Shown: piece by piece, positions 34,174 through 46,420 of the stretch
Layout of the letters: each line of letters begins with the position of its first letter
Position numbering within the stretch: position 1 is the stretch's first letter
Assembly: GCA_022393335.1 (NCBI GenBank)
Contig: JAJEKB010021087.1
Span: 745,435-809,434 of the forward strand
DNA: 64,000 nt
DNA from: Macrotrachela quadricornifera
Taxonomy: Eukaryota > Rotifera > Eurotatoria > Philodinida > Philodinidae
Direction of reading: 5' to 3'
Notes under the pieces: model-generated
Databases searched by the model: none
The model's input: the letters and a program-made list of their open reading frames with translations, nothing else
What the model was told of the DNA's origin: nothing
Program-made: the position numbers and the translations under genes

Positions 34174-35558
34174 TGTTTTATTCTTACAGGACCGACTATG
34201 TCTATGCTGTGTATGTGCAAGCAGAAGAAATGAGAAGATGATGGTCATTAACGTTATAGAATACATAAGAGATACCGTGTATATGTCAGCAACATGCTGA
34301 TACGTTGTGTTAAAGGGAAGAAGAAACTCGCAATATGTTTACATTCAAGGGTGTCGAAAGGCATCAAGAGTTGCTGATAGTGTCGAAAAAATGAAAAAAT
34401 AAGATAAGATTATTAAGACTTGTAGTATTTTCTGATTATTCAATATTTTATAATAACTCCATGGTTATTGCGCCATTCACCATTAACCTTTTCAGTCCCG
34501 GCCTTTTTCTCGAAAAATAGAAAAATCAGTTTTTCTTTAATTTTTGCTTTATTTTATTTGTATTTCAAAGAAAACGAAATATGAATATGTTGAATTTGTT
34601 GAATACATGATAAACAGAGATATATAGAAGTCACGAGAACAATGAGTAACAAGAGAAAGAATAGAAGAGATAGACGAGAACAACCAACTGAGAAATAGCA
34701 GGGACGATCACATATAGATATATGTACTAACATGACGGCATATCCCACAGAACGAGAGGAATATATTATAAAAAAGAAAAAGAGAAGATAACAGCATAGG
34801 ACAATCCAATATACGCAGAACAATACTAAAGATAAAAACCAATGTCGAATGTCACTGTATCACAGAAAAGGAGATTGCGAGAATTTGCGCATGTAAAAAA
34901 TAGTCATATTATGTATTAATTAAACGGTACTGCTAATGCCTATTGAACTGTAAAATCAATTTAATTCCATACATTAATATTGAAAAGAAAAACATGGGTG
35001 GCACCTTAAGACGCCGCCAGGTTTTGTCTTTGTGAAATGACTCTTTTTTTGTTTATTGACAGCTCTCTCGCTTTCCCGATTTTCGTTGATTATGTACGTT
35101 GAGGTACTCTCTATCTATTGAGCATAGTTCCAGAGGCATAAATCTGTGTTTCAATGTCAAATAAATTTAATAAAAAAAAACAAGAAAATACTGCAAAAAT
35201 AGACAGTTCACGTTTGTTTTTCGGTTTTCTCGAAACCGAGTCTCTAAAAAACTAGACGCATTTGCATTTTTTCCAACACAGTAGACCGGATAGAGCTGAT
35301 ACTTATTCTCGTAGCATCTGGAATTAAATCGGATTCTCTGCTTTCTTATTCGAAATAATAATACTTCGATGAATTTCAATAGATTTTACAAAAAAGTATA
35401 CTAATAGAAAGTATTGAAAAATCAAGCTTTTTTTGGATACTCTTAGCTATCTGATTCTCTTTGTCTGACTGGACTAATTTATATGAGTATATTGAATGAA
35501 AATTTGTATGAATCAGCAAAAAAATTGGGACTATCAAAATGGTTTGTGCTGATGGATG
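34174..35558. other. intergenic stretch with a possible solo piggyBac end
   Basis: At 34,483 'ttaaccttttcagtcccgg' resembles the end of the piggyBac copy at 29,797 (TTAA then C-rich 'TTCA..CCCG'). No matching second end is visible downstream. The rest is AT-rich with no gene. Confidence 0.3.
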
Positions 35559-35680
35559 ATCAGTGTTTTTAATAGAAATTGGAAACAGAGTGCCACTCGG
35601 TACTTTGAATGTATAATAAAAGTGCGATTCGGTACTTTGTTTTTCAAAACAAAGTACCACACAGTGCCAAAGGTGAGAAA
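35559..35680 (-). repeat. short hairpin-containing repeat, inverted relative to 37,700-37,850
   Basis: Contains 'ggtactttgtttt' and 'aaaacaaagtacc' in a local hairpin and, on the minus strand, 'ctattaaaaacactg'. The same combination occurs on the plus strand at 37,700-37,850 beside the Tc1 remnant. The two are therefore diverged copies in opposite orientation. Confidence 0.4.
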
Positions 35681-36819
35681 TGTATCAAGAAAAAAAGTCA
35701 AAGTTATTAATAATCATATATTTTCGTCATAAACTAACTCTAGAAAAAAACCAGTAGAAAAGAATAAAAACTAGTGGCGGCGCGAAGAGGTCAGAGCAGG
35801 AGGAGGTGTCTCGCAGAATAGGAGAAAGCTCAAAATTTTTTCGCCGCCTTCGGGGGTGACAAAATATTTTTTTTCTGCCAGGTTGATTATTTATTTTTCT
35901 CAATTTTTATTCATCATTTTATATTTTTTTAATGATCATGCTATTGGCAACATTATTAGTGATGTTTGGAGTATTTTTTACCTAAAATGTTTTGACAAAG
36001 TGAAATATAATGTGAACCGTTACTAAAAATTTTTATACTTTAGAAGATAATATGACTGAACCTTACGCTAAATTCTCAAAAATTGAAGATACTTTTACAT
36101 AAAGATGCCAAGATTTTCGCTTATGCCTCATCAAAAATTTTTGAATAGAGTCTTCTATTATTTCTTAACCTCTTCGATTGCCATTAATAGAGTGCTTATA
36201 TAATCATAGAGATCTCGTGCATTATTTGACGAATTCTCGAAATTTGAGAAGAATAGAAATGACCTTAATCTCAGCTTTACAACATTTTCCGCGAAAAAAA
36301 CTGTAAAAGGGGATGTATTTACACAAAAATGTGTGACAAACTTAAAGTTTCGGACGATTGATTAACTTAAAGAGTCGTCTATTGGGCACAATACATCACT
36401 GCTTTCCAAAGGCCTTTCAGTAGAGGTAAATCTAACTTTTTATTTTTTAGCGAATGTGGAAGAGGTTAAACTAGAGCAGAGCTTCTTTAAAATTGGGAAA
36501 AAGTTCTATTTCGAAATGCAGTTGAATTTCTTCGAAGCATCATATCAAAAAGGCAAATAAAATTGAAGCTGTTCTACACAGATGTATAGCTAATCAAGAA
36601 TATGTCTGTCTACATATGGTAAGGTACACTGATTAGATTTTTTACGTTCTTTATCGATAAAGTTCTCAACTAAACGTTAACTGTGTATTTTGATTCAATA
36701 AAATGTCGCTTTAAAGTTTTCTATCAGTAAGATTATAATTATAATTCTTCATATTTACTGATTTATTATCGAAATTTTGGCTGAGCGACGGTAAAAAGTT
36801 TTCTTTTTTGTGGCAAAAG
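35681..36819. other. intergenic stretch, nothing recognised
   Basis: Unusually GC-rich patch near 35,774-35,865 ('ggcggcgcgaag', 'tcgccgccttcggggg'), otherwise AT-rich with no gene. Confidence 0.4.
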
Positions 36820-37425
36820 AAAGAGAAATCAAGTTATTTTTCTCAAAAAACTGAGGAAGTAAGGATCAATATATCCCAACTCAAGGAAACTTGCAGTCTA
36901 AATCTCTGAAAAAATCAGATAAAGCTGTAATCCTAATTTCCAACAGGAGAAGAAAGGTGTTCTTTTCACCCTACCCGATCGGAGAGCCTTAGAACTCTCG
37001 AGTTAAGCTCATTTTCACACAAGATCGGAGAAAATCTGAAACCACTGTTTCTTAAAATTCAGAAAAATTAAAGATTACTTTCTTCCAAATTATAGGAAAT
37101 ATAAGTTCACTTTTCAAAGCTGAAGAAAACTTGTGGTTATCTTTTCCCAAAATGGAAAATAATTTGAGACTATGTTTTTCCAAAGCTCGAAGAAATCTGA
37201 GTCCGTTTTCTCCTAAAAATTAAAGAAACTCTGAAATCATTTTCGCTCAAATTGGAGACGATTTCAGATCATTTCTCTCAAAATTCGAAGGAAACTGAGA
37301 TATCCTTCTCATCAAACTGACAAAATTCTAGAATCATTTTCTTGAAAAAATGAGAGAAAATTTCAGATGATCTCTCTCAAAATGGGAGAAAAATTCCGGA
37401 AAACTTTTCCAAAGCAGGAAGGAGT
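36820..37425. repeat. degenerate minisatellite with a period of about 45-50 bp
   Basis: A unit like 'ttttctctcaaaattggaga' followed by 'aaatttcagatca' recurs roughly a dozen times with strong divergence; the clearest copies are at about 37,200-37,410. No coding frame. Confidence 0.55.
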
Positions 37426-37829
37426 ACTTAGCCTACCCTGCCCCACCCCCCGGTCGCGCCGACACTGAGATCAACAAAGTAGATGACCCAAACGATGAAA
37501 AAAGAAATAAATATAGTAAGAAGAAAATGAATTGAATAACTCTTTCAGTAAAGAACAATATTCTAACTATGAAAAGGCTACGACTATCTTCATAATTAGT
37601 TGAACACAATAAATCTAAAACGAAAATGAACGATATTAGTTCCATCTACAAGTAAAAATAAACGAAAAGAAAGAAAAAAGTGATTTATAAACAGTGGCGT
37701 AATATAATAAGCAAAGTGCTTTTTTACTTAACAAAGTCCCGTTCTGATACCTTGTTTTTTTTAGTAAAGTGCCGAACAAAGTACTTTTTCAAATTTTCAC
37801 GTACCATTGGCACTTTACCTAAGCAGCTA

Positions 37830-38150
37830 GCACCTGCTATTAAAAACACTGTGGATGATAAAGATCCGAAGCATCGTTCGAAAATAGTTGCTGATTGGCT
37901 TCATTCGAAAAGAATTGAAAAATTACCATGACCACCTCATAGCCTGGATCTTAATCTGTTAAAACATATTTGGCTTTTTATGAAATGTGAATTACAAAAA
38001 TGTCCGGCTAAAACTTTGGAAGAATTAAAAGATAAAATTCTCGAAATATAGAATTCGATTGATGATAAAACGACTGCACTACTCGTTTATTCCGCACAAA
38101 ATCATTTGAACGAATGCATAAAACAACAGGAATATCCTACAAAATATTGA
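37830..38150 (+). pseudogene. Tc1-like transposase, C-terminal fragment
   Basis: Reads 'DDKDPKHRSKIVADWL', then 'KRIEKLP', a TGA where the family has Trp, then 'PPHSLDLNLLKHIW' and 'ELQKCPAKTLEELKDKI', a TAG, and 'NSIDDKTTALLVY'. This is the DDE C-terminal part of Tc1/mariner transposases (D.DPKH...W......WP..SPDLNPIE..W). It has lost its N-terminal two thirds and has two stops. Upstream it is abutted by the 'ttggcacttt' repeat shared with 35,559-35,680. Confidence 0.8.
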
Positions 38151-38723
38151 ACAATCTTCTTTTCATTTTTAGAACTTGTTGAAATTGTACGGAAGAAAAT
38201 AAAATTTATACTTTAAACTTGTTTTCTGAATTCTCTTTTTGTAATATTGAAATTGATAGTATCCATGTATAAACTAGAAAATAAAGTGATTTTTGAAAAA
38301 AGAATTTGTATACAGATATTTTACGGAACTACCACGAGCTCGACGCAAGATTTTTAAGTAAATATTTTTACTACATTTACAAAGTCTATTTTTGCTTTCA
38401 ATTTTGAACAATATTGTTTCATTTTTATCGATTTACAGAGCTTTTGATACAACTAAAATCTTTAGACATGGAAATATTCGATAGAATTTGCTGGAGGGAA
38501 GTTCAAATAACTATTTAGGTTAACTAGTATAAGCCTGAAATGTCTTGAGAATTATGCAGCATCTGATGCTCTTTCGAATCGTATATTTAAAAAATAATTC
38601 AGTCCCTAGAGAAAAAAGATAAAGAGTTCACATAACAGTATGTCCAGATTTTCTACAAAGTAACCCGAATATTTCATATAAAAGTTGATTTTAAAAGTCA
38701 CCAGTTGCCAAAATGTACCCCCG

Positions 38724-39696
38724 CACAGTGGGCAACCAGGCGGACATGATCGATAGTTCTGTTTTCCAAAGTTTAAATATTGGAATGAATACGTCTATGG
38801 TCAGTCTATCTTACCCTAAAACTCTTCTTTGGATGATTTATCATTGTCCATAGCGCAATGTTGCATTAGTGAACACAGGCCGAGCTAGGGGCCTCACAAA
38901 AATCCAGGTTTCTGTCCAGGAATGGCTAATTTTGAAAATATGAGAACATATTGACGCAAAACCAATGTGATATTCGGAATCAGCTCACGAAACTGCATCG
39001 AATCATATATAACAAGTAGTATTTCTCAAAAAAAAACTTGATTCCCTGGGCCCAGCAAACTTTTGAAAAACACCCTTTCCGTATTTTTTAAATGCTACAA
39101 AGAGTTTAAGTGCGATCGATCTCAAACTTTCAGTAATTATTTTTCCATGTCTGATTCATTGTTGGCTATAGCGCAACTTCGCGGTGATGAGTTTAACCGG
39201 TGCTATGAGTCTCCTAAAAAATGAGGTTTTTGCCCCCGAATCCCTATTTTTTAAAACAAGGCATCATTTTGGTGCAAAACTAAGGTGATATCTGGAACCA
39301 GCTCGTCAAGTTGCGTCGAACCATATATAGTAAAAGCAGTTTTTCTGAGAAAATGTTTTGACCTTTATGCAGGGAAAGCTTAGAAAAAAAGTCATCTGTG
39401 GTTTTTTTTTAAATAAGCGTCTTAGCGAAAAACCAAGGTGATATTCGGAATCGGCACGTAAAACCGCGTCGAATGGTATACAAAACGATATATTTTCTAA
39501 TAAAAAATTTTGTTCGGGAAATGTGGCTGAGGCCCCGCACAGGCTTTTTTGAGCAAAAATTTTTTTTTTTCAAAAAATGGTTTATTTTGTTTAGGATGAT
39601 ATTCTAAGTGATGTATGACCATTTCTAAGCTATACAAATCCATTTTCAAGCAAAAAAGTTACATGTCCGCCCAGTATGCGAAAGTTGCCCACTGTG
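38724..39696. mobile_element. 973-bp non-autonomous element with CACAGTGGGCAAC ends
   Basis: The left end CACAGTGGGCAACC then GGCGGACATG is mirrored on the right by CATGTCCGCC, a 10-base insert, and GTTGCCCACTGTG. Inside, a segment of about 65 bp ('aaaccaaggtgatattcgga', 'tcg', 'gcgtcgaa', 'tata') occurs three times, near 38,956, 39,274 and 39,427. There is no ORF. The CAC..GTG ends suggest a hAT- or CACTA-like non-autonomous element, but no target duplication is visible to decide. Confidence 0.65.
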
Positions 39697-40392
39697 AGAC
39701 GGGAGCCTGGCTTGGCAGGCAGCAGGCCAGGCCGGCAGCTCTGTGTCGTACTGAATTCTCTGTCGCTATTATTTGATATCGACTAGGATTTGGAATTTGA
39801 CATGTTGTTAAATTAATTAATGTAATAATCATCATTATTTTTATTATTCAATAATTGTATGATTCTTATCGTGAATATATTCATCAAAGTAAATCTTTAT
39901 ATAGTATTAGAAATAAAAAATGTTTTTCTTCTCATTTGTAATGATCTATTTTCTAACTTATTATTAAAATAGTCACAAATATCTTCAACATCCTTCCATA
40001 TAACTGTGATGCCAGATGATAATGAAATACTAATTACAGGTACAACGAAATAGTCAATTGACAGCATTTGCTTTAGCAAAACATAATTTTGTATTTTACT
40101 AGCTGAAATAGTAAAAAAGTGGATTTCAATAAACTATAAATGATTTCGTAGAGTAGTACTTTAGTTGTTCTTAGCCATAAAAAGAATGATTGATTTTAAC
40201 TTGCATTTAAGTGCACAGTATCTTATAGTAATGCTCAGTAACTCTTGCTCAGTAAAAAATTATTTTTAGCACAGTAAATAAGTAGAATTTTTCAGAATAT
40301 AATCATTTTTTTGCTCAGTAATTAATTTATTTCTGCTCAAATTTTTCTCCACTAGTTTTAGTAGGAACATTAGAAATACAAGTAACAAAAAT
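39697..40392. other. intergenic stretch, nothing recognised
   Basis: After a GC-rich edge ('caggcagcaggccaggccgg' at about 39,716) it is AT-rich, with two or three 'gctcagtaa' repeats near 40,235-40,320. No gene. Confidence 0.4.
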
Positions 40393-40960
40393 CTATTGAA
40401 TCAGTAATGCCTTTTTTACTTTCGAGGATCTACCACGACGACGTTTTTCGCTAATTTTTATATTTTTATCAGCATATAGTGGTTTGCAATAGTTTAATCT
40501 GATTGCTACACTAACAACATGTTTACACATAAACTTTTTGAAAAATGCTGGGCAATTACATAAGCCATCTAACGATTTTAGCTTATCCACTGGTAATATA
40601 ACGCATCAAATATTGAATGCTTTGACTTTATATTGTTCAAAAAAATATAATCTCAATTTGTTCATTACATTAATTTCAACGTTTGAAATGTTTGTTTTGT
40701 CTTCAGCTGTTATGTATTATTAAATTAATTCATCGTCCATTTTGAACGAAATTACTGATTTATTGAATTTTGCCCATTGATATCCATTTGTTCAAAGATT
40801 TAGTGATACTATTTGCTTTTCATTGTATTGCATCAGTCCTCGCTGATACGATTTGGACCATTTTTCGATACTTTCAAATCCTACTACTTTAAATCTTTAT
40901 AATGGTACTCGTTCTCGAAGTGCATCTTCATCCTTTATAAGTCAGTTTTTCGCTTCCAAA
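40393..40960 (-). pseudogene. SWIM zinc-finger remnant, probably of a MULE-type transposase
   Basis: The lower part encodes 'DGLCNCPAFFKKFMCKHVVS', a C-x-C-x(n)-C-x-H SWIM finger, followed by a basic tail. Upstream on the same strand frames such as 'VVGFESIEKWSKSYQRGLM' and 'NEQMDINGQNSI' are interrupted by stops and shifts. SWIM fingers of this type sit at the C-terminus of MULE/Mutator-like transposases and related domesticated proteins. The remainder of the gene is not present in recognisable form. Confidence 0.5.
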
Positions 40961-41888
40961 CTCTCACCCTCAAGGAACGATCCAATAGGTGATCGAGCTA
41001 AAACGATCAGAAAAATTTCACATATATAAAAAAAAGATATAACACATAAAAAGAAAAATCCAAGTATATATGTGATAGAGTAGTGAACGAATATATTATT
41101 TGTTCGCTAACAATAGATCACTGATAAACCTTATCTTTTTTCCAAATAAAAGCTATATATATTTGACTAGACATAGGGAAAATACCAATGACACGTGAAA
41201 AAAAGTTGGAAAAATTTAATCTATATCAAGAAAAGAGAACGTTCAGAAAATATCTCCAGCAAAGAATAGAAAAGGAAAAAAAAAAAATTGAGTTTTATTT
41301 CTCTACTGATATGTGACATATAATACTAAGCAAATTTTACTGAGAATGCATATGAAAATACTGTGCATTTAATTTGTAGACATTGGTTTTTCGATAATCG
41401 ACATTCGAAACTTCAAATTGAATAGATTTCCTATTAGTTATTTTATTCATATTAAAATAAAAATATTATCTAATCGATAAACAACATATCAATTTTTATA
41501 TCAGAATATACGTAAATTAGCATCGATTCAGAAATTTATTTAAAATACACAAAAGAAGTTTTATTCTATTGTTTATATCAAATAAAGTAAGGTTCACCTA
41601 GGATATACTGAGAACGAGACTCTCCGTCTCAATTCCGAATGCTAAATAGATTATCTCTTTTGAATAATTTTATGAAAAAATGTTCACTTATCTTGAAAAT
41701 TCGATAAAATGAAATATTTCTCAAGTATTGACATACGGGAAAAATAACAATGCAATACCAATCGAAAAGACCGAGATCGAAAGGTTCGGATTCGGTACAT
41801 CTCTAGATCCATCACAATCTTTATTATTTTTTTTCTCATAAAATAAATCTTTATTTGATAATGTGATGCAGATATTCATATAAAATAT
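40961..41888. other. intergenic stretch, 3' flank of EF1B
   Basis: AT-rich and without gene features. 'gatcgagctaaaacgatc' near 40,993 is a short palindrome. Confidence 0.4.
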
Positions 41889-42805
41889 TTAAATTTTTCT
41901 AAATGCTGCAATATCAACCGATTGAATATGATCTTCGAATCCAGTAATACGTTCTTCAAGTATATCGGTTCCAACCTGAATATATTATTTAAAAATAAAA
42001 AAAAAATGTTAATCAAATAAAATAATTACTTTATCATCTTCAACAATACAAGTTATTTGGAAGAATTTTATTCCATATGCAAGTGGAACTAAACGAGCTA
42101 GAAAAATAAATTTATTTTAAATATGAATTTAAATATAAATTAAATTCATACAAGGACCCCAAAGAAGACCATCTAATTCAATTGAACGAACATTATTTTC
42201 AAGTTCTTTCATATTTGTTTGATCATCCCATGGTTTTACCTTTATTTTAATTAGAAATTAATTTATTTCGATTTAATTAATTCAATACATACATCAAGAA
42301 CAATTTCACTTTTAGCAACAACAATTGGTTCTAAAAACAAAAATATTTTCGAATATATTATTTTTCTATTTACCTTCAGCTTTTTTCTTAGTATAATCAA
42401 CTAAACGTTGTTTTCTAAGTTCATTTTCTTCATCATCATCATCATCACTAAACAAAGTAAATTCATCTTGTTCAACAGAATGATGTTGACCTTCGAATCT
42501 TAAAACAAATTTTAATAGAAAAAATCAAGTAAATAAACAAATATACTGTTGTCTTTCTTCATCATTAAATGAAGCAATATGTTTATACCATCGAAGTGCA
42601 TTTTCAAAATCAGATGATGGAACTTTTTTTACAGATTCAAAAACAACAACATCTGATTGTGTCGGATTATATCTATTTATTAATGTAAATATGAAATTTT
42701 ATTTCAAAAAGTAAATCAAACAAACCCTTCAATATATGATTTATCAGCAAGGAAATTATTCAATAAAACAAGTCCTTCACTAGATTGAAGATCACCGAAA
42801 TTCAT
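41889..42805 (-). CDS. EEF1B: elongation factor 1-beta (guanine nucleotide exchange subunit), 7 exons
   Basis: No single exon exceeds 126 bases, so it is invisible as an ORF. Exons (high to low): 42805-42726, 42672-42547, 42498-42374, 42330-42293, 42239-42152, 42097-42030, 41975-41889. All splice sites are GT-AG and phases agree, giving 203 residues. It begins '[20 protein letters not shown]' (GST-C-like N-terminal domain with 'ALRWYKHI'), has the acidic linker '[11 protein letters not shown]', and the catalytic EF1-GNE domain '[16 protein letters not shown]' to '[20 protein letters not shown]', ending 'VDIAAFRKI'. The C-terminus is nearly invariant in eukaryotes. It recharges EF1A with GTP in translation. 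It appears intact and is the best housekeeping anchor in the window. Confidence 0.97.
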
Positions 42806-43410
42806 TTTATCTTCCAAAGATAATAAATAACAAAAAAAAGGTTTCTAGAAAGAAAATGATAATACAAGAAATTTTCTTGGTCATCTTAACGATGAATATG
42901 CGGGAATGGGAATGCAGCTTTAAGAGTAAAATTTCTACGCACACTCTCAATGAGACTGGATAATTTATGATATTTTGTAAAGTAATAAAAATAAATGCGA
43001 TGCTTTATAATTAAAAGGAAAGAAAAAAAAAAGTTATTGCATTATGTTTCATCATTCATGTTCACGTATAATGTTATGAGTCATATAAGTGCATTACGAA
43101 ATCCCAAGTCATTTTTATTTAAATATTCATATTGTGAAAGAATGAATCAATAAAAACAAATCTTTTTCAAATCTAATAATGGATCAATGAGTTTATCAGT
43201 CAATCATGTGACATGTATCATTTTTTGTAAGAGAATTCATCAAAAATATTTTTTGAATCATTAGAAAACTATATACACATAAAAGTATTAATCGAAATGA
43301 AAACATAATTAATTGTTCTTATCCGCGTACTTATTATACAAATGCTTTTCGATTTTAATAAAAATAGATATATATTTTTCAATTGTTTATAGCTAAGAAA
43401 TATTCTCGAA
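42806..43410. other. EF1B upstream region and intergenic stretch
   Basis: Contains the minus-strand promoter of EF1B. A splice-acceptor-like pyrimidine tract ending in AG ('ctttctttctag' on the minus strand, about 42,844-42,855) lies about 40 bases before the ATG and could serve cis or trans splicing of the leader. No other gene. Confidence 0.3.
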
Positions 43411-43636
43411 GGGCAAAGTGCTGGCATCCAGCACCTGCTCGATACCTTCGGCACCCAATCAGCATCTTCAACGACTTTTTCATTATTTAAACTGCTTTTC
43501 TCAGCATCCTGCAGTAAAACATGACATCTTGATTCTGTTCTTTAAATTTCACCACAAGGTGTTGAGAAAAACAGTTAAAATAGCAGAAAAGCTTTTGAAG
43601 GTGCTGAACGTACTGAGGTGCTAGCATTTAGTCCCC
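43411..43636. mobile_element. small foldback element, about 225 bp
   Basis: The left arm contains 'tcagcatcttcaacgac', 'ttaaactgcttttctcagca'; the right arm, reverse complemented, gives 'tcagcaccttcaaaagc', 'ttaactgtttttctcaacac'. The arms are diverged but collinear over about 75 bp. No coding capacity. Confidence 0.6.
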
Positions 43637-43775
43637 TGAATGAATACTCTACATATCTTGGAATTTTTCTCGTCTTATAAATCGAATTAGGTGATCTGTT
43701 AATACTAAATATAGGACTCGATGAATAGTTTAGATTTGTAATATATTCTATTGATTGAAAATATATTTGTTTTCA

Positions 43776-43961
43776 TTACACTTCAATGACAATTAAAGGT
43801 GCCCTTTCCTCTTTTTTTTTCTCGAACTTTTTGGAAAAATTTTCTTTGTTTATATGTGCTGTAGATAGATTATCTGTTGGTATTTCGATCGTTGTTTGAA
43901 TGACCTCAATCTGCCATTCCGTTTCGCTGCTGTCGGAAGTCCATAGGAAACTGTCACCCAA
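43776..43961 (-). other. possible 3' exon or decayed coding fragment
   Basis: The frame reads 'SSETEWQIEVIQTTIEIPTD', then a Lys/Glu-rich stretch, and ends shortly after 'RAPLIVIEV'. The polar, protein-like composition suggests a coding origin. No partner exon or family was found. Confidence 0.2.
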
Positions 43962-44085
43962 AAAAATTGTTTTATGTACTCAGCGAATTCTATATGAAAA
44001 GTTATTAATGAAAATGTAGGAAAAAAATCAGATTGACTCCGAAACTTATTTTCCATTTTTCTCGAAAACTGACTCTTCACTCATT

Positions 44086-44420
44086 TTACACGATTGTGTC
44101 ATCGACAACATCACTTCAACTTTGTCCGACCGAACTGAAATTTTTATCACAGATACTTCGAAATATTCTCCAGAGGTGAAATCGCCCGTTTTAATTTCTC
44201 ATGTTTCCATCCGGACTTATAGGATCCTCAAGATCAGAAACTTAGTTATGACGAAAACCTTATCGTATTTTTTTTATAAAAATAAGAAAATCAGCTTTTG
44301 ATAAAAGCTGAAAAATACCACTGAGATACCTCTATAGGTATCCCCACAAAAAATTTCAGCTTAATCGGACGAAAGTTAATGAGGAAAGCCGGTTACACAA
44401 TGAGACACTATCGAACACAA
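44086..44420. mobile_element. foldback element, about 330 bp
   Basis: 'caactttgtccgaccgaact' followed by 'gaaattttt' on the left is mirrored on the right by 'aaatttcagcttaatcggac' then 'gaaagtt'. Outer parts with 'tgtgt' and 'gtgtc' also pair. Arms about 65 bp, no ORF. Confidence 0.55.
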
Positions 44421-45290
44421 TTAGTTCTCAAAGAACTGAAGAAGATCCATTTTGAAAATTTTTTCTTAGTATATGTGTCTCATGAATCTAGGTCCTCTAT
44501 CTCTGGTAAAAAATTCAGTCTGATCGGTCTTGCCGTCTCTGAGATCTGAAAATCGTGAAAAAAGAGGGGATATTCTTCAACGACAAAGGATAGAAAGTAT
44601 CGACACAATTTAAACATTTTTTCTAGATATTAAATTGACAAGAGAAAAAAAACAAATATGCTGAATGACATTGATTATAGTGTGAAATAATAGCCTTTCA
44701 AGAGTTATTTATGAACTCTATTGTTAAGGATAAAAGCTCGACGCTCTTATTCAGATATTTCAATATTTAAATGAGTTAGAAGAGTTAATTATATTTGACT
44801 ATATAAAGAATGCATAGGTTATAGATGGAGAGATCATTAGTATTTGTAACCGTTTACAAAAAATAGTGTTCCCACTTAATACAAAACATGCTCCATAAAT
44901 GTCTCGTTAATCCTCGAATGAAAAAAATACTATCTAAACATGCTGATGTCGTCAAACCATTGTCAAAATCAGAGAGAAAGGCGTAGTTATTTTCGTTCTA
45001 GTCAATGATATATTTGATCAAACGTAGAAATAAAATTTACAAACAAGAAAAATACAATTGTAGATATACAAGCTACAGTCAAAAATTCCATGTTTTGATG
45101 AATCTTTTATTATTTGAACTAATTTTATAAATGATCAGCAAGGAAACTTGCGAAATAAAAAAATTCATTCGATACTATAGAACAAAAATTTCAGAGAAAT
45201 ATTTTATAAGATTGAATTGTCCCACCGTACACATAACATAGATCGTATAAAAAGTTTTGAGATTTATAAAAAAAATATAAAAAGAAAGAA
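44421..45290. other. intergenic stretch, nothing recognised
   Basis: AT-rich, no supported gene. Confidence 0.4.
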
Positions 45291-45299
45291 AATTCAGGT

Positions 45300-46345
45300 T
45301 TTACTTTCTTAAATTTTCAAAATAGTCGCCATGATTATTTATACAAAGTTCCAATCTCTCAAATAGTGTCAAAAGTTTTTTTTAATTCTTCTTTTGGAAT
45401 ATTTTTCACCAGCTTGGAAACCGCACGAGCCAATGGTTTTTCATTTGGTTGATCAGTTAAATTCTGTTTGATGTAGTCATTTAGCTAATAATCACACGAT
45501 GCAAGGTCAGGTGAATATGGTGGATATGGCATTATATTGATCTCTTCTTCTGTTAAATAATTAATAATATTTGGATGACGATGGAGTGAAGCATTGCTGT
45601 GAAGCTATTTTGGACCTTTAGTACCATTTGACTTTCTTTGTTTCCATATTTCTTTGACAATAGGCTTGAGGCAATTTTTCTATATAATAGTCGTAATCTA
45701 TAGTCTCGTCATTACCAACAACATGTGTAAGAACAGGATCATTAGATTTAAAGAATATATAAAATAAATTTTTGGTTCAAATTTGCTTCAACGAACGATA
45801 GTGTATGGTGATTCACCTTCACTAACCCAGCTGGCGTTTTTTGGCTTGTGATCAATCTGTCTATGGTAAATTTACGTCTCATCACCTGCAATAATATCAC
45901 ATAATCGCCGGAAATCATCACGAAATTTTCACAACAAAGTCGAACTCGTTCTTGCTTTTGTTCATCAGTTAGTTGATGGGGTACCCAACGAGATGGAACT
46001 TTTTTCATCTTTTTGGTAACTGTGGATAATTCGTGCTATTATACCATGAGGGAGAGAGATGTCTCACCTATAATCTAATCATAAGTTGAATGTGGATCAT
46101 TGTTGATAACCTAACTTACTAATTCAATATTTTCATCTGTAAGCACGGAAACTGGATCATCAGATCGATGATCGTCATTGACATTTTATCTTTCTTCACA
46201 GAAACGCTTTGCCAACTCTGCAACTGTTAGATATGATGAAGTGTTGAGTTCCAAAGCTGTTGCAAGCTCTTTGTGAATTGTCTTTGAATTTATTCTCAAA
46301 ATAGTTCGAATTTTCGTCTGATATCGATTGTATTCATTATCCATT
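45300..46345 (-). pseudogene. mariner transposase, full-length but broken
   Basis: From the ATG at 46,345: 'MDNEYNRYQTKIRTILRI', 'SSYLTVAELAKRFCEER', stop, 'DENIELVS', stop, 'INNDPHSTYD', then after a shift 'SRWVPHQLTDEQKQERVRLC', and near the end 'PYPPYSPDLASCDYWLNDYI' with a stop in place of Trp. Helix-turn-helix, the (L)TDEQK linker and the YSPDLA.CDY catalytic region are in the order expected for Mos1/mauritiana-type mariners. At least four stops and one frameshift are present. No clear terminal repeats remain. Confidence 0.85.
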
Positions 46346-46420
46346 TTTGAAAATTTTTTTTAGTTCGAATTAATGTTTATCGAAAAAAATACTGTAACTA
46401 AGTCTAAAAGAGATTTACTG

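Noticed and set aside
34554..34823. 89-codon ORF that looks like a membrane protein
   Set aside because: Hydrophobic residues come from purine-rich sequence on the other strand; no start context, splice partner or family.
42422..42450. (tca)n microsatellite as a repeat of interest
   Set aside because: It encodes the acidic Asp run of EF1B and is explained by the protein.
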